From an uncultured Saprospiraceae bacterium (GTDB taxonomy: Bacteria > Bacteroidota > Bacteroidia > Chitinophagales > Saprospiraceae), in assembly GCA_937921775.1 (NCBI GenBank), contig CAKZUK010000083.1, positions 1-64,000 of the forward strand: DNA of 64,000 bases, written 5' to 3'. A model generated the notes under the pieces. It was not told the origin of the DNA and did no database searches. It was given only the letters and a program-made list of their open reading frames with translations. The stretch's first letter is position 1, and each line of letters begins with the position of its first letter. The position numbers and the translations under genes are program-made. Positions 1-9,914 of this stretch are shown here, piece by piece.

Positions 1-3000
1 GTTACATTGAGGTCAATGCTTCCTTCTGCACCACTAGGGCAAATAACATCCGTAGCTATAGCACTAGATTGAGGAGCTGGTAAGATTGAAACGATTACTT
101 CATCAACACTAGGAATACCTGAAAGGTCTGTTACTGAAACAGAATAGGTTGTTGTACTCATCGGTGAAACAGTAAGTGTAGAATTAGTACTTCCATCAGA
201 CCAAAGGTATTCACAATCACAACCAGTAATATTTGCATCAAGGATTAACAGTTCACCTGCGCATACGGAAGTGTCGAGGCCAATATTTACGTTGATTTGA
301 AAAATAGGAGTTAGCGTAGCAGTATCTGCGTTAGAGAAGAAATTAATCACAGGGTTTGTTTCTCCAGTTTCTAACCAATATTGAAATTCATAATTAGGTT
401 TTGCAATAGCTTTTACCTGTAAAGGAACATCCTTGAAATAAAGTCCGGTATAGTTATAAGGTGTTTCCATTTCATTGGTGTTTACCACCACAGTACCTCC
501 AGTATTTTGATTGTAATTTAATAGCAATTCGTAAGTACCATTCAAGCTAAATTGAGTGTTGATAAAATCTCTCATGAAGTCTGGTCGGTCTACAAAAAAT
601 TGTTTATAATTATCAATCCAGGCATTCCATGAAAATAAATTCCCACCAGCAGCATTATCAAGTCCATACATTGCTATATGTTGAGCCATATATGGTTCTA
701 ATTGAGATTGAATGCTATCCGAGAATGTGTTAACTCTTTCAGCACCATAAATCAGATGAATAAAACTACAAGTACGTTGGATGTATTCATTTCTGAAAGT
801 TGGATTTTGTAAAAGTCGACGGAAGGCCATTGTGCTATTGCTGTGATTGGGCCAGCTTTGACTGATGTCATCGGTGGCGTGCTCAAGGGTGTTGAAGCTT
901 GCTTCTGTATTTGTATCAAAACCATTGCTAGTACTTCCATCTGTGTCCATTACGCAGTAACGCCATTTCTCTCCAATTTTTCTTTCTTTCCAAATAGTGA
1001 TATTGTTAGCTGGCCAGTCGGCATTTGCCATGTATATCATGGATGTCCAGTAGTTGGTAAAAACATTGATGTCAATTAGTGAATCGGCAGCTTGATAATT
1101 AGCATCTACACTAAAATCATTATTTTCTAAAAAACTATATAGCTGTAAATATTCTGTGTCGGTTCCTTTTTTAACTTCCTGCCAAGGTAAATTAGGGTTT
1201 TTTATGATGTCAATTTCATTAGGATCAACATCATAAACGGCCTCAAAGAATTCATCAACATAACGTTCTCTTATATTGTGTAATCCCCAAAACTGACCAT
1301 TTAAATAAACGACAGAAGGTTGGAATGCCTCTAGCTCTAAGTCCACTTTATCCCAAAGTAAGCTATGATTGATTCCATCGCGATAAGCCATGCGTAAGTA
1401 ATCCTGACCACTATTTCTTAGTTTTAGACGACGGTAGTTGGTATGATCTCTTCCTTCATAAAGCGGATAGTTTATTCGTTTGTCGCCATACTTTTTTTCG
1501 CGAGTTGCTATGTTCAAACTCTTCATGGCAAAGGTTCTGGAGCAACCGCCACCAATGCTTACTCCAGCGTTTACGCTAAAAGCGGCATCCCCATTTTCGT
1601 TCATCATACTTAAGTTGATGGGACGTTCCCAATCTTGATTCCAGTTGGCTGGAAAAGTAGAACAGAAACTAGTAATTCCATTTGTTCCTTCCACATAAAT
1701 TCCAATAGAATCATCAAAGAAATTAGCAGGATCGGTATTGATATAAATAGCAGGTAGAGAAAGACTCATATCAATCAAATATGAAGTTCTCGTTGCAAGG
1801 CTAGGGGAGTACCCCGCTTTAAAAGCCTTAGCGACCAAACTTGTATTTTGGGTAATTGAAATAGGCGAAGTGTATAGTGTTCCACTTTGATTTGGCTCAG
1901 AGCCATCGATAGAATAATAGATCATAGCTGTTGGATCAGGATGGCCGATATTCACATTTTGTGAACCAATATATGATCCAGTGGCGAGAGAAACTTCAGG
2001 AGCCGTCAACCAGTCGGTTGCATTGTTGTTTGAAGCATTTGGTGTGATTTCTCCAAAATTTTGCCAAGTCAGTGCACCATCTGTTGTTCTTCCATAACTT
2101 GCTTTGAATGGCATTTCAAAAAAGGTAATGGAATCAAGTATAGTGATTTCATTATTTAAAATTTGAACAAGCGCAACTTCTTCTCCGGCACCGCTTAACG
2201 TAAAGTTGGCGTGTAAGCCGCCTTGTTCTGTATCATTGTCGATCCAGAGCGTTGCAAATTCACCTTGAGGGATTGAGAGCGGTTGGCTTATTTGCCATTT
2301 TGTAAGGTTATCATAATCATCCGTAAGATAGAGGCCACCGATATCTACAGGTTGACTTCCTCCGTTGTAAAGTTCAATCCAGTCATCACACTCACCGTCT
2401 TCATCAGCATAGCTTGTTCCTCTTGCAGCAACTTCATTGATATATAAATCTTGGATGGCTGTTGTAGGTGTAGGGAATTCAGCTTCGATAAAAAGTTTTG
2501 GGGCTAGTTCTGGATTACCATCATATGACCAAGGAACTCTTAGACCTGTTCCAGTAAAAATAAAGGTTAGGGGATTATTTTGTGTCCAAGTTGGCAGTGC
2601 AACTATTTCTTCTACAATACCTGCAAGATTTGGTGTTTGTTGGTTAGGTCCAGCTTCGTCAAAGGTTGTCCATTCAGATGGCTGCCAGTTGACGGAAGCG
2701 ATAGTTGGAAGTCTATTACTAATGTTTTGTTGAGTTTCATCAAAAGTCAGTGAAGCTGCATTGTTTTCTCCAACAATGTTCAGATTACAAAAACCGATGC
2801 TTGAGCTGGGTAGGCCGTTAGAGAATTGTATGTACGCATTGCTAACTGTTGCCCCCTGAAGAATTGGAATATTTTGAAAACGAACACCAACCGTTTGATC
2901 ACCACTCCAATCGTTTACGATGTTTAATATGGTTTCATTAAGAGAAGTAAAAGGCTGTGCAAATGGTTCCTCTGCATCATCTGTACTTTGAAGAACAGAG

Positions 3001-3545
3001 GCATAGACGATACCTGTGTAGCTAGTGGAGCTGCCGCTTGTATTGTTAGAGGCACCTGGAGTTGGACTAGTAAATAGCTGGAATAAACCATTACCATCTG
3101 TACTTCTTCCAAAAGAAACATTGCTGTTTTGAGCACCGAATAGTACCTGATCAGCAAAGGTGATCCCATCGGGAAGGAAAAGAGCCATTGCTTCACCACC
3201 AGCGCTTAATTTTAGGTCTAGATGATTGGCACCTTGATCGATGTCTTTATCGGCCCAAAGGATGAGGAAGCCTCCAGCAGGAACCGTTGTCAAACTTGGA
3301 TCGTTATCAGGAATTTGCCAAAGAGTTGGATCAGAAAGGTCATCAGAAAAATAATAATTTGCTAAATCAACGTCAATCGGACCAGTATTATAAATTTCAA
3401 TCCAATCATCATATTCACCAAAATTATCGGCAATAACATCATTATTAATGGCCATCCACTCATTTATGTAGAGTTGGGCTTTTAATGAAGTTAGTGAACA
3501 AGTTAGGAATATAAGGGTTAGGGAGAGCAGTATACCTCTTCTCAT
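1..3545 (-). CDS. Multidomain secreted CotH-family protein with lamin-tail domains, 3' end outside window
   Basis: The minus strand is open without a stop from ATG 3545 to the left edge, about 1181 residues. It starts with a signal peptide ending near LKAQ (about residue 24). Domains by eye, residues approximate: lamin-tail domain 25-115 (YDDWIEIYN), a beta-rich module 175-353, a second lamin-tail domain 365-505 (CDDWIELYN), a chitobiase-C-like module 513-588 (YYSIDGSEPN), a CotH-like region 600-1010 (NGQFWGLHNIRERY; WRYCVMDTDGS), an InlB-repeat-like module 1012-1078, a PKD-like module 1083-1153 (YLWSDGSTNST), and the start of a SprB-like repeat. CotH proteins are secreted or surface kinase-fold proteins; the substrate here is unknown. 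T9SS export is inferred from the architecture, because the C-terminus is missing. Identity as a CotH/lamin-tail protein is fairly sure. Confidence 0.85.
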   Translation of the reverse strand, partial: MRRGILLSLTLIFLTCSLTSLKAQLYINEWMAINNDVIADNFGEYDDWIEIYNTGPIDVDLANYYFSDDLSDPTLWQIPDNDPSLTTVPAGGFLILWADKDIDQGANHLDLKLSAGGEAMALFLPDGITFADQVLFGAQNSNVSFGRSTDGNGLFQLFTSPTPGASNNTSGSSTSYTGIVYASVLQSTDDAEEPFAQPFTSLNETILNIVNDWSGDQTVGVRFQNIPILQGATVSNAYIQFSNGLPSSSIGFCNLNIVGENNAASLTFDETQQNISNRLPTIASVNWQPSEWTTFDEAGPNQQTPNLAGIVEEIVALPTWTQNNPLTFIFTGTGLRVPWSYDGNPELAPKLFIEAEFPTPTTAIQDLYINEVAARGTSYADEDGECDDWIELYNGGSQPVDIGGLYLTDDYDNLTKWQISQPLSIPQGEFATLWIDNDTEQGGLHANFTLSGAGEEVALVQILNNEITILDSITFFEMPFKASYGRTTDGALTWQNFGEITPNASNNNATDWLTAPEVSLATGSYIGSQNVNIGHPDPTAMIYYSIDGSEPNQSGTLYTSPISITQNTSLVAKAFKAGYSPSLATRTSYLIDMSLSLPAIYINTDPANFFDDSIGIYVEGTNGITSFCSTFPANWNQDWERPINLSMMNENGDAAFSVNAGVSIGGGCSRTFAMKSLNIATREKKYGDKRINYPLYEGRDHTNYRRLKLRNSGQDYLRMAYRDGINHSLLWDKVDLELEAFQPSVVYLNGQFWGLHNIRERYVDEFFEAVYDVDPNEIDIIKNPNLPWQEVKKGTDTEYLQLYSFLENNDFSVDANYQAADSLIDINVFTNYWTSMIYMANADWPANNITIWKERKIGEKWRYCVMDTDGSTSNGFDTNTEASFNTLEHATDDISQSWPNHSNSTMAFRRLLQNPTFRNEYIQRTCSFIHLIYGAERVNTFSDSIQSQLEPYMAQHIAMYGLDNAAGGNLFSWNAWIDNYKQFFVDRPDFMRDFINTQFSLNGTYELLLNYNQNTGGTVVVNTNEMETPYNYTGLYFKDVPLQVKAIAKPNYEFQYWLETGETNPVINFFSNADTATLTPIFQINVNIGLDTSVCAGELLILDANITGCDCEYLWSDGSTNSTLTVSPMSTTTYSVSVTDLSGIPSVDEVIVSILPAPQSSAIATDVICPSGAEGSIDLNV

Positions 3546-3586
3546 GTTTGTAGGAATTATAAAGAATTATTTGAATCTGTTATATA

Positions 3587-3594
3587 CAAAAATA
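3587..3594 (-). promoter_or_regulatory. Candidate -7 box for the CotH-family gene
   Basis: On the minus strand this reads TATTTTTG, which fits the Bacteroidota -7 consensus TAnnTTTG. It lies about 42 bases upstream of ATG 3545. I see no TTG at a 17-23 base spacing upstream, so only half of the promoter consensus is present. Confidence 0.35.
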
Positions 3595-3965
3595 ACGAAA
3601 ATATAACTGAAAGGTTTGCTTGCAAAAAAAATACCTACTTTAAGGTATAGAAAATATAAATATATGGCATATATTTGCCATGCGTTTCAATGAGGGTTTA
3701 AACGCATTGATCTTTTCCCAAAACCTAGTTTTTACTTCCCACAAACCGTTTACCAATGTATTAGCAGTTTTATTGCTGACTTTACTTAGCCGTTTAGTCG
3801 TGATATGTGACTCTTTTAATGCTGATTCTAGCATTAACATACTATTTGAACTGGTATAAATTCCTTTATTAATTAATACTCAGCGGAGTGCATTCTGTTA
3901 TGCGTCATCCGTGTAGTCTAATGAACATATTGAATCTAAGGATCAGTGTTACTGGTTCTCTTATT

Positions 3966-4140
3966 GATTTGGGCAAAGTTCGTTTGTAATCTCATGATCG
4001 ACATTTTTATAACAAGTGGAGATGTCATAAATACAATTTTACTATTTAATTGTAATAAACAAACTGCAACGAACTTTTCTTGAATCTGTTTTTGGGATGT
4101 ACCCCCTCTTCTGTTAAAAGAAGAGGGGATTTTTATTTTG
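3966..4140 (+). ncRNA. Candidate structured small RNA ending in an intrinsic terminator
   Basis: A nested set of complementary segments can be seen. GATT (3966-3969) pairs with AATC (4083-4086). AAAGTTCG (3975-3982) pairs with CGAACTTT (4070-4077). TTTGT (3983-3987) pairs with ACAAA (4059-4063). Inside are hairpins GACAT/ATGTC (4000-4004 with 4022-4026) and TACAATT/AATTGTA (4032-4038 with 4048-4054). A perfect 10-bp terminator follows. No protein gene lies upstream on this strand that would need that terminator. A 6S-type or another Bacteroidota RNA family is possible, but I cannot assign one. No clear promoter was found. Confidence 0.35.
4102..4140 (+). terminator. Intrinsic terminator, plus strand
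   Basis: A perfect 10-bp stem CCCCTCTTCT (4103-4112) and AGAAGAGGGG (4119-4128), with loop GTTAAA, is followed by ATTTTTATTTT. It ends a plus-strand transcript for which no coding gene is visible. Confidence 0.75.
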
Positions 4141-4163
4141 CTAAAGTGCTAATGTTTTAAAAC

Positions 4164-4201
4164 AAAAATCACTTACATAAATAGTTATGTAAGTGATTTT
4201 T
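4164..4201 (-). terminator. Terminator of the GH3-family gene
   Basis: A perfect 17-bp stem with loop ATAG has arms 4164-4180 and 4185-4201. It begins with A-tracts and ends with T-tracts, so it can work in both directions. It lies 40 bases beyond the stop of the minus-strand gene at 4241. Confidence 0.8.
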
Positions 4202-4240
4202 GAAATGTAGCAAGCGAATTTATAGTAGTATGACTAAATT

Positions 4241-5764
4241 CTAGAGTTGAGCAAAGTCAATAATTTCATCAACATATTGTCGATCGTTGGCTAGGCGTGG
4301 TACTTTGTTTTGATTACCATATTTACCTTTTGATTTCATCCAACCAAGAAAAGTACCCTTTGGTAATGAGCGTAATAAAAGCTGCTCTAGAGCCATATCT
4401 TTGTAGCGTTTAGCTTCGTAGTCAGAATTAATTTTTTGCAAATTCTGGTCAAGCAATTGATTAAATGCTGCAATGTCTGCCGGTGGTTTCTCAAATTCAA
4501 TCAACCATTCATGGCCTCCTTTTCCAGAGCCTTTAAAGAAAATTGGTGCGACAGTATATTCCGAAACAATGGCTTCTATTTCTTTGCAAGTCAACTCTAG
4601 TGCTTTGTCCGTATTTGATACCATTACCTCTTCACCAAAGGCGTTAACGAATTGTTTGGTACGGCCAGTAATTTTTATTTTATAAGGAGCTTTAGAAGTA
4701 AATCGAACGGTATCCCCAATCTTATATCTCCAGAGTCCTGAGTTGGTTGAAATGACAATAGCATAGTTCTTACCAATCTCAACATCTTCTAAATTCACAG
4801 TGCTAGGATTCTCGTTATTCCATTCTTCCATTGGTATGAACTCGTAGTAAACACCATTGTCAAGTAAGAGTAACATGTCGTCATGATCAAAATCCAATTG
4901 TGTTGCAAAGTATCCTTCGGAAGCATTATATACTTCCATGAAAACAACATCACTTGACGGTAGAAATCTATATAGCTGTTCGCGATAGGGAGTGATACTT
5001 ACCCCTCCATGAATGTAAGCTTCAAAATTTGGCCAAACTTCAAGGATGTGTTCTTTGCCAGTCTTCTCCAAAATTTTTCGGAAGAATACAATAATCCAAG
5101 TAGGAACTCCTCCAACCATTCTAATATGTTTGGCTTCCTTGATCGCAATGTCCACCATCTTCTCCATCTTCGATTCCCAATCATCTAGCAAGCAAGTATC
5201 AACATCTGGCTCAAAGAAAGGGCGAGCGACTTTAGGCATATCCTTTACCATCAGCGCAGAAACATCACCATAGATCGTATCAAGGTTGGGTTTGTATTTG
5301 GAATGACTGCCAGCCATCAAAAAGTTCTTTCCAGAAAAAATAGTACAATCCGGCTTATTGTGATAAAGTAGGGTCATTGTATCCCAAGTACCTTTAATGT
5401 GGCAGCTTTTGAAATTTTGTGGAGAAACAGGAAGAAATTTACTCTTATCGCTGGTTGTACCAGAAGATTTAGAAAAATGAGTAACGACTCCTGGCCACAA
5501 GACATCTTTTTCGCCTTCCATCATCCTTGTGATGTATGGTTTAAGCGAATCATAATCTTGTACAGGAACTTGTAGCGCATAATCCTGTGGCGAATCAATA
5601 TTCGCATAGTTATGAGCTTTCCCCCATTTAGTCTCCTTGGCAGATTCTATCAGACTAGTAAATACATCCTTCTGTGCCTCGAGAGGGTTATTCATGAAGT
5701 ATTCGATCTGCTTGTATCGCAGGGAGTAATAAGTTTGAAACACGGAGTTTACCAGACCTCTCAT
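4241..5764 (-). CDS. GH3 auxin-responsive-promoter family protein (acyl-acid amido synthetase-like)
   Basis: 507 residues with the hallmarks of the GH3 branch of the adenylate-forming superfamily: the ATP-binding segment SSGTTSDKSKF (about 100-110), YNASEGYFA (279-287), GLWRYKIGDTVRF (343-355) and ITGRTKQF (365-372). Plant GH3 enzymes adenylate a carboxylic acid and join it to an amino acid. Bacterial members are common in Bacteroidota, but their substrates are mostly unknown. It is cytosolic, with no signal peptide. ATG 5764 is the natural start. It has its own terminator and a 255-base gap to uvrA, so it is probably transcribed alone. Family is sure; substrate is unknown. Confidence 0.9.
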   Translation of the reverse strand: MRGLVNSVFQTYYSLRYKQIEYFMNNPLEAQKDVFTSLIESAKETKWGKAHNYANIDSPQDYALQVPVQDYDSLKPYITRMMEGEKDVLWPGVVTHFSKSSGTTSDKSKFLPVSPQNFKSCHIKGTWDTMTLLYHNKPDCTIFSGKNFLMAGSHSKYKPNLDTIYGDVSALMVKDMPKVARPFFEPDVDTCLLDDWESKMEKMVDIAIKEAKHIRMVGGVPTWIIVFFRKILEKTGKEHILEVWPNFEAYIHGGVSITPYREQLYRFLPSSDVVFMEVYNASEGYFATQLDFDHDDMLLLLDNGVYYEFIPMEEWNNENPSTVNLEDVEIGKNYAIVISTNSGLWRYKIGDTVRFTSKAPYKIKITGRTKQFVNAFGEEVMVSNTDKALELTCKEIEAIVSEYTVAPIFFKGSGKGGHEWLIEFEKPPADIAAFNQLLDQNLQKINSDYEAKRYKDMALEQLLLRSLPKGTFLGWMKSKGKYGNQNKVPRLANDRQYVDEIIDFAQL

Positions 5765-6019
5765 GGTTTTCTTAATCGTTTTAAGGTGTTCTACAAGCTG
5801 TTAAATATTTTAAAAAACAGCCATGTTCTAATTTTAGCACACATTCTATCTAATTTAAGTAATATCTACTTAATTATTAGATTTTTAGGTAAAATGATTG
5901 TGATTTATCTTAGGAAAAGCAAACGAGGAGATTCTCAGAGATATTACACACTAAGACATAATATCCCTGAAGATTGTTTAATAATCAGCTGAATAAACTC
6001 TTTTTAATGTAAAAGATAC

Positions 6020-8890
6020 TTATTTATTTACATCCTTAAGTTCGTTTACTAAGAAAACTCCAGTGTGGCTCTTCTTGCTTGCAGCTATCTTTTCAGGAGT
6101 ACCTGTAGCAACAACAGTGCCTCCTCGGTGACCGCCTTCTGGCCCCATATCGATAATATGGTCCGCCACCTTGATCACATCCATATTGTGTTCAATTATA
6201 ATGATGGTATTTCCTTTGTCAACAAGTTTATTCAAAACCTGAAGGAGTTGTCGAATGTCTTCAAAATGTAAGCCGGTAGTAGGCTCATCTAAGATATAAA
6301 GGGTTTGTCCAGTATCTCGTTTTGATAATTCTTCAGAGAGTTTTACTCGTTGAGCTTCCCCTCCTGATATGGTGGTCGCTTGTTGACCAAGGGTGATATA
6401 TCCAAGCCCAACATCTTGTAATGTTTTTGTTTTTCGATAAATGGAAGGAATCTTTTCAAAAAATTCAACAGCTTCATCTACCGTCATATTCAATACATCG
6501 CTGATCGATTTCCCTTTAAAAAGAATCTCAGTAGTTTCTCTATTGTATCGTCGACCCATACAAGTTTCACAATCAACCTGAACATCTGGAAGAAAGTTCA
6601 TTTCAATAACCCGCTTTCCTGCTCCTTGGCAAGTTTCACATCGACCTCCTTTTACATTGAATGAAAAACGACCAGGTTTATATCCCCGTATTTTTGCTTC
6701 AGGTAAATTAGAAAAGATCTTTCTAATGTCAGTAAAGAGCCCGGTGTATGTTGCCGGATTTGAGCGGGGTGTACGCCCAATTGGAGACTGATCTATTTCA
6801 ATTACTTTATCAATATGTTCCAGTCCTTTGATACTTTTATGCGCCATCGGCCGTTGAGTACTTCTGTAAAAATGTTTTCGAAGGATAGGGTAGAGAGTCT
6901 CATTTATCAAGGTAGACTTTCCACTTCCTGAAACACCAGTTACACAACAAAAAGTGCCTAACGGAATTTTAATGTTAACGTTTTTTAAATTATTGCCAGT
7001 AGCTCCTTTCAACTCGAGGAAATTACCGTTTCCTTTACGTCGTTTTTTAGGAATAGCAATTTGTTCTTTATCTCTTAAATATTTTGAAGTAATGGTGTCC
7101 TTTTTTAAAAAAGTAGCAGGTATACCTTCTCCGACAAGTTCCCCTCCATGCTTCCCAGCTCCAGGTCCAAGGTCAATCAAGTAGTCAGAAGCTAACATGA
7201 TATCTTTGTCGTGTTCAACTACCAAAACGGTATTTCCAATTTCAGCTAATTCGCGAAGTGATTCAATCAAACGTTGATTGTCTCGTTGATGCAAACCGAT
7301 ACTTGGTTCATCCAAAATGTAGGTGATACCTGTTAGTTGAGAACCAATTTGTGTAGCTAAACGAATACGCTGAGACTCACCTCCAGATAAAGAGCGAGCA
7401 GGTCTAAACAAATCCAAATAATCCAATCCGACATGCAATAAGAAACCAAGTCGGAGTTTTAATTCTTTTAAAATATCTTTTGCAATTACAGACTGTCGCT
7501 TCGATAAATGTTTGTCCAAGTCGTGCATCCATTCTGACAATTCAGCGATGTCCATTTTTGCTAATTCAGAAATGTTTTTATCGCGAATTTTAAAATGTAA
7601 AGATTCTTTTTTCAGACGCAAGCCAGCACAGTCAGGGCAGCTCTCAATAACCATGAAATCTTCAGCCCATCGTCTGATTTTGTCAGACGAAGATTCTTTG
7701 TACCAACGGAGCAACATATTAGCCAAGCCTTCATAAGCAAGGTTGTATGCAAAGTCGTGTTTGTTATAACTAAGGTTGACATTAAAGTTATCATTACCAC
7801 CTTCAATGATGGCATCGATTGCTTTTTTAGGGATGTCTTTTATTGGTGTAGAAAAGGTGAATTTAAATTTTTTGGCAATAGCCTTAAGCTGCTTAAAGGT
7901 CATGTTGTCACGCACTTCACCAAAAGGAACTATACCAACATCATTGATGCTTTTTGAATTGTCTGGGATGACCTTGTCCATGTCAACTGCCTGCACATTA
8001 CCTAAGCCCTTACATTTAGGACAAGCTCCATAAGGAGAGTTGAAAGAAAAGGCGTTTGGAGAAGGTTCTTCATAAGAAATACCTGTTTCTGAATCCATCA
8101 AATGCTTGCTGTATGGAAATACTTTTTCAGTTTTAAAATCCATCAAAAAAAGCAATCCATTTCCCATTCTCAGGGCAGTTTGGATAGATGCTGCAAGTCT
8201 TTCTTTGTTTTTTGTTTCAACGGAAAGGCGATCAATCACAACCTCAATATCGTGTACTTTATATCGGTCAAGTTGCATACCTGTAGTAATGTCCAAAACT
8301 TCACCATCCACGCGTACTTTGGTATAGCCTTGCTTCCTAACTTGATCAAATAATTCGCGATAATGTCCTTTTCTTGCACGGACAAGAGGAGCAAGCAAAA
8401 ATACTTTCTTCTTATTGAAGTGCTCAAAAATATGTTCAACCATTTGGTCTTCATTGTAACGTTCCATCTTCTTACCTGTGTTGTAAGAATAAGCGTCACC
8501 TGCACGAGCAAATAGCAGTCGCATGAAGTCATAAATTTCGGTAATGGTACCGACTGTAGAGCGTGGATTTTTGCTCGTTGTTTTTTGTTCAATTGAAATG
8601 ACAGGACTGAGCCCAGAAATATTTTCCACGTCAGGACGTTCCATCTCACCGATAAACTGGCGAGCATAAGCAGTAAATGTTTCCATGTATCGACGCTGAC
8701 CTTCTGCATAGATGGTATCGAAAGCCAATGATGATTTGCCACTACCACTTATACCAGTAATAACTACAAATTTATTGCGAGGAATTTTTACGTCTATATT
8801 TTTGAGATTGTGCACGCGTGCACCGGTCACTTCGATGTATTCGTTTTCTTTAACTTGGACTGCTCCCTTCTTTTTTGATACTTTGGGCAT
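6020..8890 (-). CDS. uvrA: Excinuclease ABC subunit UvrA
   Basis: The damage-recognition ATPase of nucleotide excision repair, working with UvrB. Two ABC modules are complete: Walker [10 protein letters not shown] near residue 46, signature LSGGESQR and Walker [10 protein letters not shown] in the first; [17 protein letters not shown] and ILDEPTTGL in the second. Zinc-binding cysteine pairs CPKC and CPDC occur in the first half, and CETC and CETC in the second. I chose ATG 8890 (956 residues) because the family usually begins a few residues before [16 protein letters not shown]. An extension to 8965 would need a TTG start and adds an unconserved leader. No damaged motif was seen. Confidence 0.96.
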   Translation of the reverse strand: MPKVSKKKGAVQVKENEYIEVTGARVHNLKNIDVKIPRNKFVVITGISGSGKSSLAFDTIYAEGQRRYMETFTAYARQFIGEMERPDVENISGLSPVISIEQKTTSKNPRSTVGTITEIYDFMRLLFARAGDAYSYNTGKKMERYNEDQMVEHIFEHFNKKKVFLLAPLVRARKGHYRELFDQVRKQGYTKVRVDGEVLDITTGMQLDRYKVHDIEVVIDRLSVETKNKERLAASIQTALRMGNGLLFLMDFKTEKVFPYSKHLMDSETGISYEEPSPNAFSFNSPYGACPKCKGLGNVQAVDMDKVIPDNSKSINDVGIVPFGEVRDNMTFKQLKAIAKKFKFTFSTPIKDIPKKAIDAIIEGGNDNFNVNLSYNKHDFAYNLAYEGLANMLLRWYKESSSDKIRRWAEDFMVIESCPDCAGLRLKKESLHFKIRDKNISELAKMDIAELSEWMHDLDKHLSKRQSVIAKDILKELKLRLGFLLHVGLDYLDLFRPARSLSGGESQRIRLATQIGSQLTGITYILDEPSIGLHQRDNQRLIESLRELAEIGNTVLVVEHDKDIMLASDYLIDLGPGAGKHGGELVGEGIPATFLKKDTITSKYLRDKEQIAIPKKRRKGNGNFLELKGATGNNLKNVNIKIPLGTFCCVTGVSGSGKSTLINETLYPILRKHFYRSTQRPMAHKSIKGLEHIDKVIEIDQSPIGRTPRSNPATYTGLFTDIRKIFSNLPEAKIRGYKPGRFSFNVKGGRCETCQGAGKRVIEMNFLPDVQVDCETCMGRRYNRETTEILFKGKSISDVLNMTVDEAVEFFEKIPSIYRKTKTLQDVGLGYITLGQQATTISGGEAQRVKLSEELSKRDTGQTLYILDEPTTGLHFEDIRQLLQVLNKLVDKGNTIIIIEHNMDVIKVADHIIDMGPEGGHRGGTVVATGTPEKIAASKKSHTGVFLVNELKDVNK

Positions 8891-9003
8891 AATTGTTTGT
8901 TCCCGTTTTGAACGTATGTTATTAATGAAATTTTTCGGTAACTTCAAATGTAAGTGCGAAGCCAAAAATAAGGAAAGATGATTGCTTAACCTAACGAAAA
9001 TGA

Positions 9004-9078
9004 AAGAAGCTATTAGCTTTTGGCCATTAGCTATTGGCTTCCCTCAAATGCGTGTCTAAAGATGCTATCAAAGGAAGC
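9004..9078. repeat. REP-like palindromic element
   Basis: The gap between uvrA and the phosphorylase holds an imperfect palindrome, with GCTTCC (9037-9042) facing GGAAGC (9073-9078) around a TGCGTGTC loop. The string cttccctca-n-tgcgt-n-taaag recurs in similar form at 54483-54541, and the loop resembles those at 31163-31222 and 32271-32305. Confidence 0.5.
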
Positions 9079-9094
9079 GGACAGCCAAGCACTA

Positions 9095-9913
9095 TCAAAT
9101 TTTTTGCAATAGTTCTTTAACAACCAAACGCATTTTTGGTTCAGCAACTTTTGCTAATTCAATGACTGCTTCGATAGTTGTTTCACGAATGATTTCTGGA
9201 GGATAGCAATGATTAGAAACGACAGAAACGACAAATACAGGTAGGCTCATATGGCGAGCTACAATAACCTCTGGAACGGTAGACATGCCAACGACGTCAC
9301 CACCAATCCGATGGAGATATTGATACTCTGCTGGGGTTTCCAAATTAGGACCTTGTAAGCCAACATAAACACCTTCGTGCGCGCGAATGTTATTGTCTCC
9401 CGCTATTTGAATAGCGAGGTCAATCATTTTCCTATCGTAGGTTTTAAGCATGTCTGGAAAGCGTGGACCCAGACGTTGGTCATTGACACCACGTAAGGGA
9501 TTTTCTGTTTGAAGGTTGATGTGATCTTTTATAAAAACAAGATCACCTGCATACATGTTAGCATTGGTGCTTCCGGAAACATTTGAGATCAAGAGTTTTT
9601 TAATACCTAGAAACTTTAATACTCGGATAGGAAAAGTTACTTGCTTCATGCTGTACCCCTCATAATAATGAAAGCGACCAGCCATGGCGACAATAGGTTT
9701 TTTAGCCAAGTAGCCAAAAATTAATTGGCCTTGATGACTCTGAACAGTAGACTCAGGAAAATGAGGAATTTCTTTGTACGAAATACTGTGTTTAATCTCA
9801 ATTTCATCTACCAGACCACCAAGACCAGTTCCCAATATGATTCCAAAATCCGCTTTGAAATCTGTTTGTGATCGAATGAAATCTATTGCCTCTTGAATTT
9901 GTTCAAATAACAT
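9095..9913 (-). CDS. Purine-nucleoside phosphorylase (trimeric class I)
   Basis: 272 residues. It splits purine nucleosides with phosphate to give the base and ribose 1-phosphate. Family motifs are present: GTGLGG (28-33), SHQG (59-62), GRFHYYEG (79-86), GPNLETPAEY (188-197), VGMSTVPE (208-215) and the base-contacting asparagine in VSN (234). The usual N-A-(A/S)-G-G segment reads NVSGSTNAN (111-119), a mild departure. ATG 9913 lies one base past the mqnC stop, so the two genes should be translated from one message. That coupling to a futalosine-pathway gene raises the possibility that it acts on a futalosine-type or related purine nucleoside. Confidence 0.9.
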   Translation of the reverse strand: MLFEQIQEAIDFIRSQTDFKADFGIILGTGLGGLVDEIEIKHSISYKEIPHFPESTVQSHQGQLIFGYLAKKPIVAMAGRFHYYEGYSMKQVTFPIRVLKFLGIKKLLISNVSGSTNANMYAGDLVFIKDHINLQTENPLRGVNDQRLGPRFPDMLKTYDRKMIDLAIQIAGDNNIRAHEGVYVGLQGPNLETPAEYQYLHRIGGDVVGMSTVPEVIVARHMSLPVFVVSVVSNHCYPPEIIRETTIEAVIELAKVAEPKMRLVVKELLQKI

Positions 9914-9914
9914 A

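Larger units (their letters stand above)
3546..4240. other. Gene-free gap of about 695 bases
   Basis: No convincing protein gene is present. A 66-codon open frame at 3640-3840 (minus) has no recognisable features and is discounted. The right half is structured: a candidate RNA with its own terminator (3966-4140), then a long terminator hairpin serving the GH3-family gene (4164-4201). Confidence 0.5.

Noticed and set aside
3640-3840. 66-codon minus-strand frame in the first gap
   Set aside because: No signal, motif or convincing start; composition equals the surrounding noncoding DNA.
8891-8965. 25-residue N-terminal extension of UvrA
   Set aside because: It needs a TTG start and is unlike UvrA N-termini, whereas ATG 8890 gives the expected protein.
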